This document shows, piece by piece, positions 4,921-6,449 of a stretch of DNA of 6,449 nucleotides (the stretch's first letter is position 1; each line of letters opens with the position of its first letter). The position numbers and the translations under genes are program-made. This stretch comes from Spirochaetaceae bacterium (GTDB lineage Bacteria; Spirochaetota; Spirochaetia; Treponematales; Breznakiellaceae), in assembly GCA_031267955.1 (NCBI GenBank), contig JAIRYB010000184.1:1-6449 (forward strand), written 5' to 3'. A model generated the notes under the pieces. The model did no database searches. It was not told the DNA's origin and saw only the letters and a program-made list of their open reading frames with translations.

Positions 4921-6441
4921 CTACTGCTCGATCAAAAGCCGGGAAAGCGTGACGAATTTTTCAAGCCTGGTCGAAATACTCCGGATCCATACGGACATAT
5001 TCCGGTGGGAGGCCACTTCGACCTCGCGCCAGTTCAGGATGAGCAGATGGGGATTCTGGAAATAATCGTTCATGGCGGACTCCGCAATCTTGGCGATGCT
5101 GGCAAAAAAACCGGCGGCTTCCATAAGAATTTCCATGGCCTCATTGTCAACTGTGTTGAGCAGCCCTTTGATCGCCCGGCCCTGGGTCCGGTCCCTGTCG
5201 AAGCGGGCCAGGAAGCCGACCAGCCGCAGGCCGTTCGGGCTGTCTCCGCCCAGCGAGCTGTCAAAATCATCCAGCCGCTTTGCGAGGGACCGGATATCGT
5301 CGCACACATTGTTCAGGGCAACGGAAACGGAAACAGCGGTCCACTGCGCCCGGACGATCAAGAGGTCGCAGAATTCCTGCACCTCCTTGGCAAAGATCTG
5401 GCGCAGGAAAGCCTCCAGATAATTAAGGGCTTCCGTATGGGCAAAACCCTCAAACCCCTTGGCCGCGAACAGTTCGGCGGTTTTTTCGTTGTAATAGCTC
5501 AGGGGGTTTACCACCATGTTGCCGAATATTCCCCTGCTAAGCTCCCCGACCAGATTAACCCACTGGCTGGAGGCAACCCTGGCGATCTCTTTTTCCATTA
5601 CCTGGCGCCTGGATTCCAGCCAGTCGGAAAAAATACGGCCGTCGGGCATCTGCGGGTTCATCTTCCACTTCGGATTCTCCGACGCATGCTGAATTATAAG
5701 CTGCAAAACCCTGGAATGCAGAATCTCCTGGAACTGGGAAAGCAGCCTGCCCCATTGCCCCGCGGCGATCAGATCGCTCCCGTTCCTGGAAGCCTTGAGA
5801 ATCCTCAGCGCGGTTTTCCAGTCCTGGGAAGGGTCCAGCACGGCGATATATTCAACAAAATCCTGGAGCATGGTAATAAGCGCGCCCGCCTTGCAGCCGG
5901 CAAACTGGGGGAGAGTATTGAAACTGTGCTCCCTCCCCGAAAACCCAAACCTCTTCAGCAGCGCGTAATAATCAAAAGAAACAAGCTGCCCCAGGGACAG
6001 TATCCTGCTGTAACAGGAATCAATTTCCGCCCCGGCAGCCGTGTCGACGGAGGCGCATAGGGATTCGAATTCCCCCCGCAGTTCCTCGGCCAGGCGCTTG
6101 GGGTTGGTAGTTTTCGCCCGTTCCGCGATACTTTCCGGGGAAAAATTTGAAAATTTTTCCGGTATCTCCGCGCCTATATAGTGCTCGATAATCAAATTCC
6201 GCAGGGCCGCGGTCTTAATCAGGGCCGGCAGGGTCGCCTGGGCAATAGAAACAGTTTTATAGACATCGTAGAAAAAAACCGCGCATGCCGGAGTCAGCTC
6301 GCCGGTCCTGGGCCGGTAGAATTTACCGTTCCGCGTGAACCGTATCTGTTTCGCGATCGCCCTCATAGCCCGCTTTTCAACCGCTTCCGGGCTGCCGCTG
6401 TTAAAAAGAAGGGTAAAAAAATTCTGCCAAAAAGACGCCAT
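4921..6441 (-). CDS. DUF5312-like spirochaete protein of unknown function
   Basis: This is a 506-residue protein whose function I cannot assign. From memory it resembles the Spirochaetes-restricted DUF5312 family. The most family-like part is near the N-terminus: a basic helix (KRAMRAIAKQIRF, about residues 23-35), then KFYRPRTGE and FFYDVYKTVS (about residues 40-66). The remainder looks largely alpha-helical and soluble, with alternating hydrophobic and charged stretches. There is no signal peptide, no clear transmembrane segment and no recognisable catalytic or cysteine-cluster motif, so a cytoplasmic location is likely. The ATG at 6441 is preceded by GAG five bases upstream, cut by the window edge, so the full ribosome site and promoter cannot be judged. 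A strong terminator follows the gene, so it is not co-transcribed with nifJ in the usual sense. Whether it ends a longer operon cannot be seen. The coding region is certain; the family name less so. Confidence 0.8.
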   Translation of the reverse strand: MASFWQNFFTLLFNSGSPEAVEKRAMRAIAKQIRFTRNGKFYRPRTGELTPACAVFFYDVYKTVSIAQATLPALIKTAALRNLIIEHYIGAEIPEKFSNFSPESIAERAKTTNPKRLAEELRGEFESLCASVDTAAGAEIDSCYSRILSLGQLVSFDYYALLKRFGFSGREHSFNTLPQFAGCKAGALITMLQDFVEYIAVLDPSQDWKTALRILKASRNGSDLIAAGQWGRLLSQFQEILHSRVLQLIIQHASENPKWKMNPQMPDGRIFSDWLESRRQVMEKEIARVASSQWVNLVGELSRGIFGNMVVNPLSYYNEKTAELFAAKGFEGFAHTEALNYLEAFLRQIFAKEVQEFCDLLIVRAQWTAVSVSVALNNVCDDIRSLAKRLDDFDSSLGGDSPNGLRLVGFLARFDRDRTQGRAIKGLLNTVDNEAMEILMEAAGFFASIAKIAESAMNDYFQNPHLLILNWREVEVASHRNMSVWIRSISTRLEKFVTLSRLLIEQ

Positions 6442-6449
6442 TTATACTC

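Noticed and set aside
5005..6060. 351-residue plus-strand open frame opposite the DUF5312-like gene
   Set aside because: It is a shadow of the opposite strand with low-complexity Pro/Gly/Arg-rich translation and no visible ribosome site or family motif.

Overview
The window looks like part of a chromosome of a host-associated spirochaete, most likely a Treponema-like lineage of the termite or insect gut type. Two things point there. One is a 506-residue minus-strand protein that resembles, from memory, a Spirochaetes-restricted family of unknown function (DUF5312). The other is a set of intergenic regions packed with short-loop palindromes and CCGGC/GCCGG-rich repeats. No database search was possible, so the taxon is an inference.

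Layout from left to right. Positions 1-300 hold no convincing gene; they contain a duplicated composite palindromic repeat. A terminator-like hairpin (301-334) and a long leader hairpin (358-405) follow. Next comes a small plus-strand gene for a single-pass membrane protein (481-729), whose reading frame keeps a coding-like character for about 110 bases beyond its TAG stop. Positions 843-1081 are a dense array of inverted and direct repeats between two convergent genes. Positions 1089-4655 (minus strand) encode a complete one-polypeptide pyruvate:ferredoxin/flavodoxin oxidoreductase (NifJ), with all thiamine-diphosphate and iron-sulfur ligands visible. Its own promoter lies just upstream (4689-4717). 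Another palindrome and a strong terminator (4829-4855) separate it from the DUF5312-like gene (4921-6441, minus strand), which starts almost at the right edge.

How the parts work together: the oxidoreductase is the central fermentative enzyme, linking pyruvate to acetyl-CoA, CO2 and reduced ferredoxin or flavodoxin. It appears to be a single-gene transcription unit, because it has a well-formed promoter, and because a terminator separates it from the gene upstream. Nothing in the sequence ties the DUF5312-like protein or the small membrane protein to it functionally. The least explained part is the non-coding DNA. Each of the three intergenic gaps carries perfect or near-perfect inverted repeats with very short loops, often three bases, which look like a dispersed palindromic repeat family also serving as transcription stops. 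I found no RNA genes, CRISPR arrays, insertion sequences or defence-type genes.
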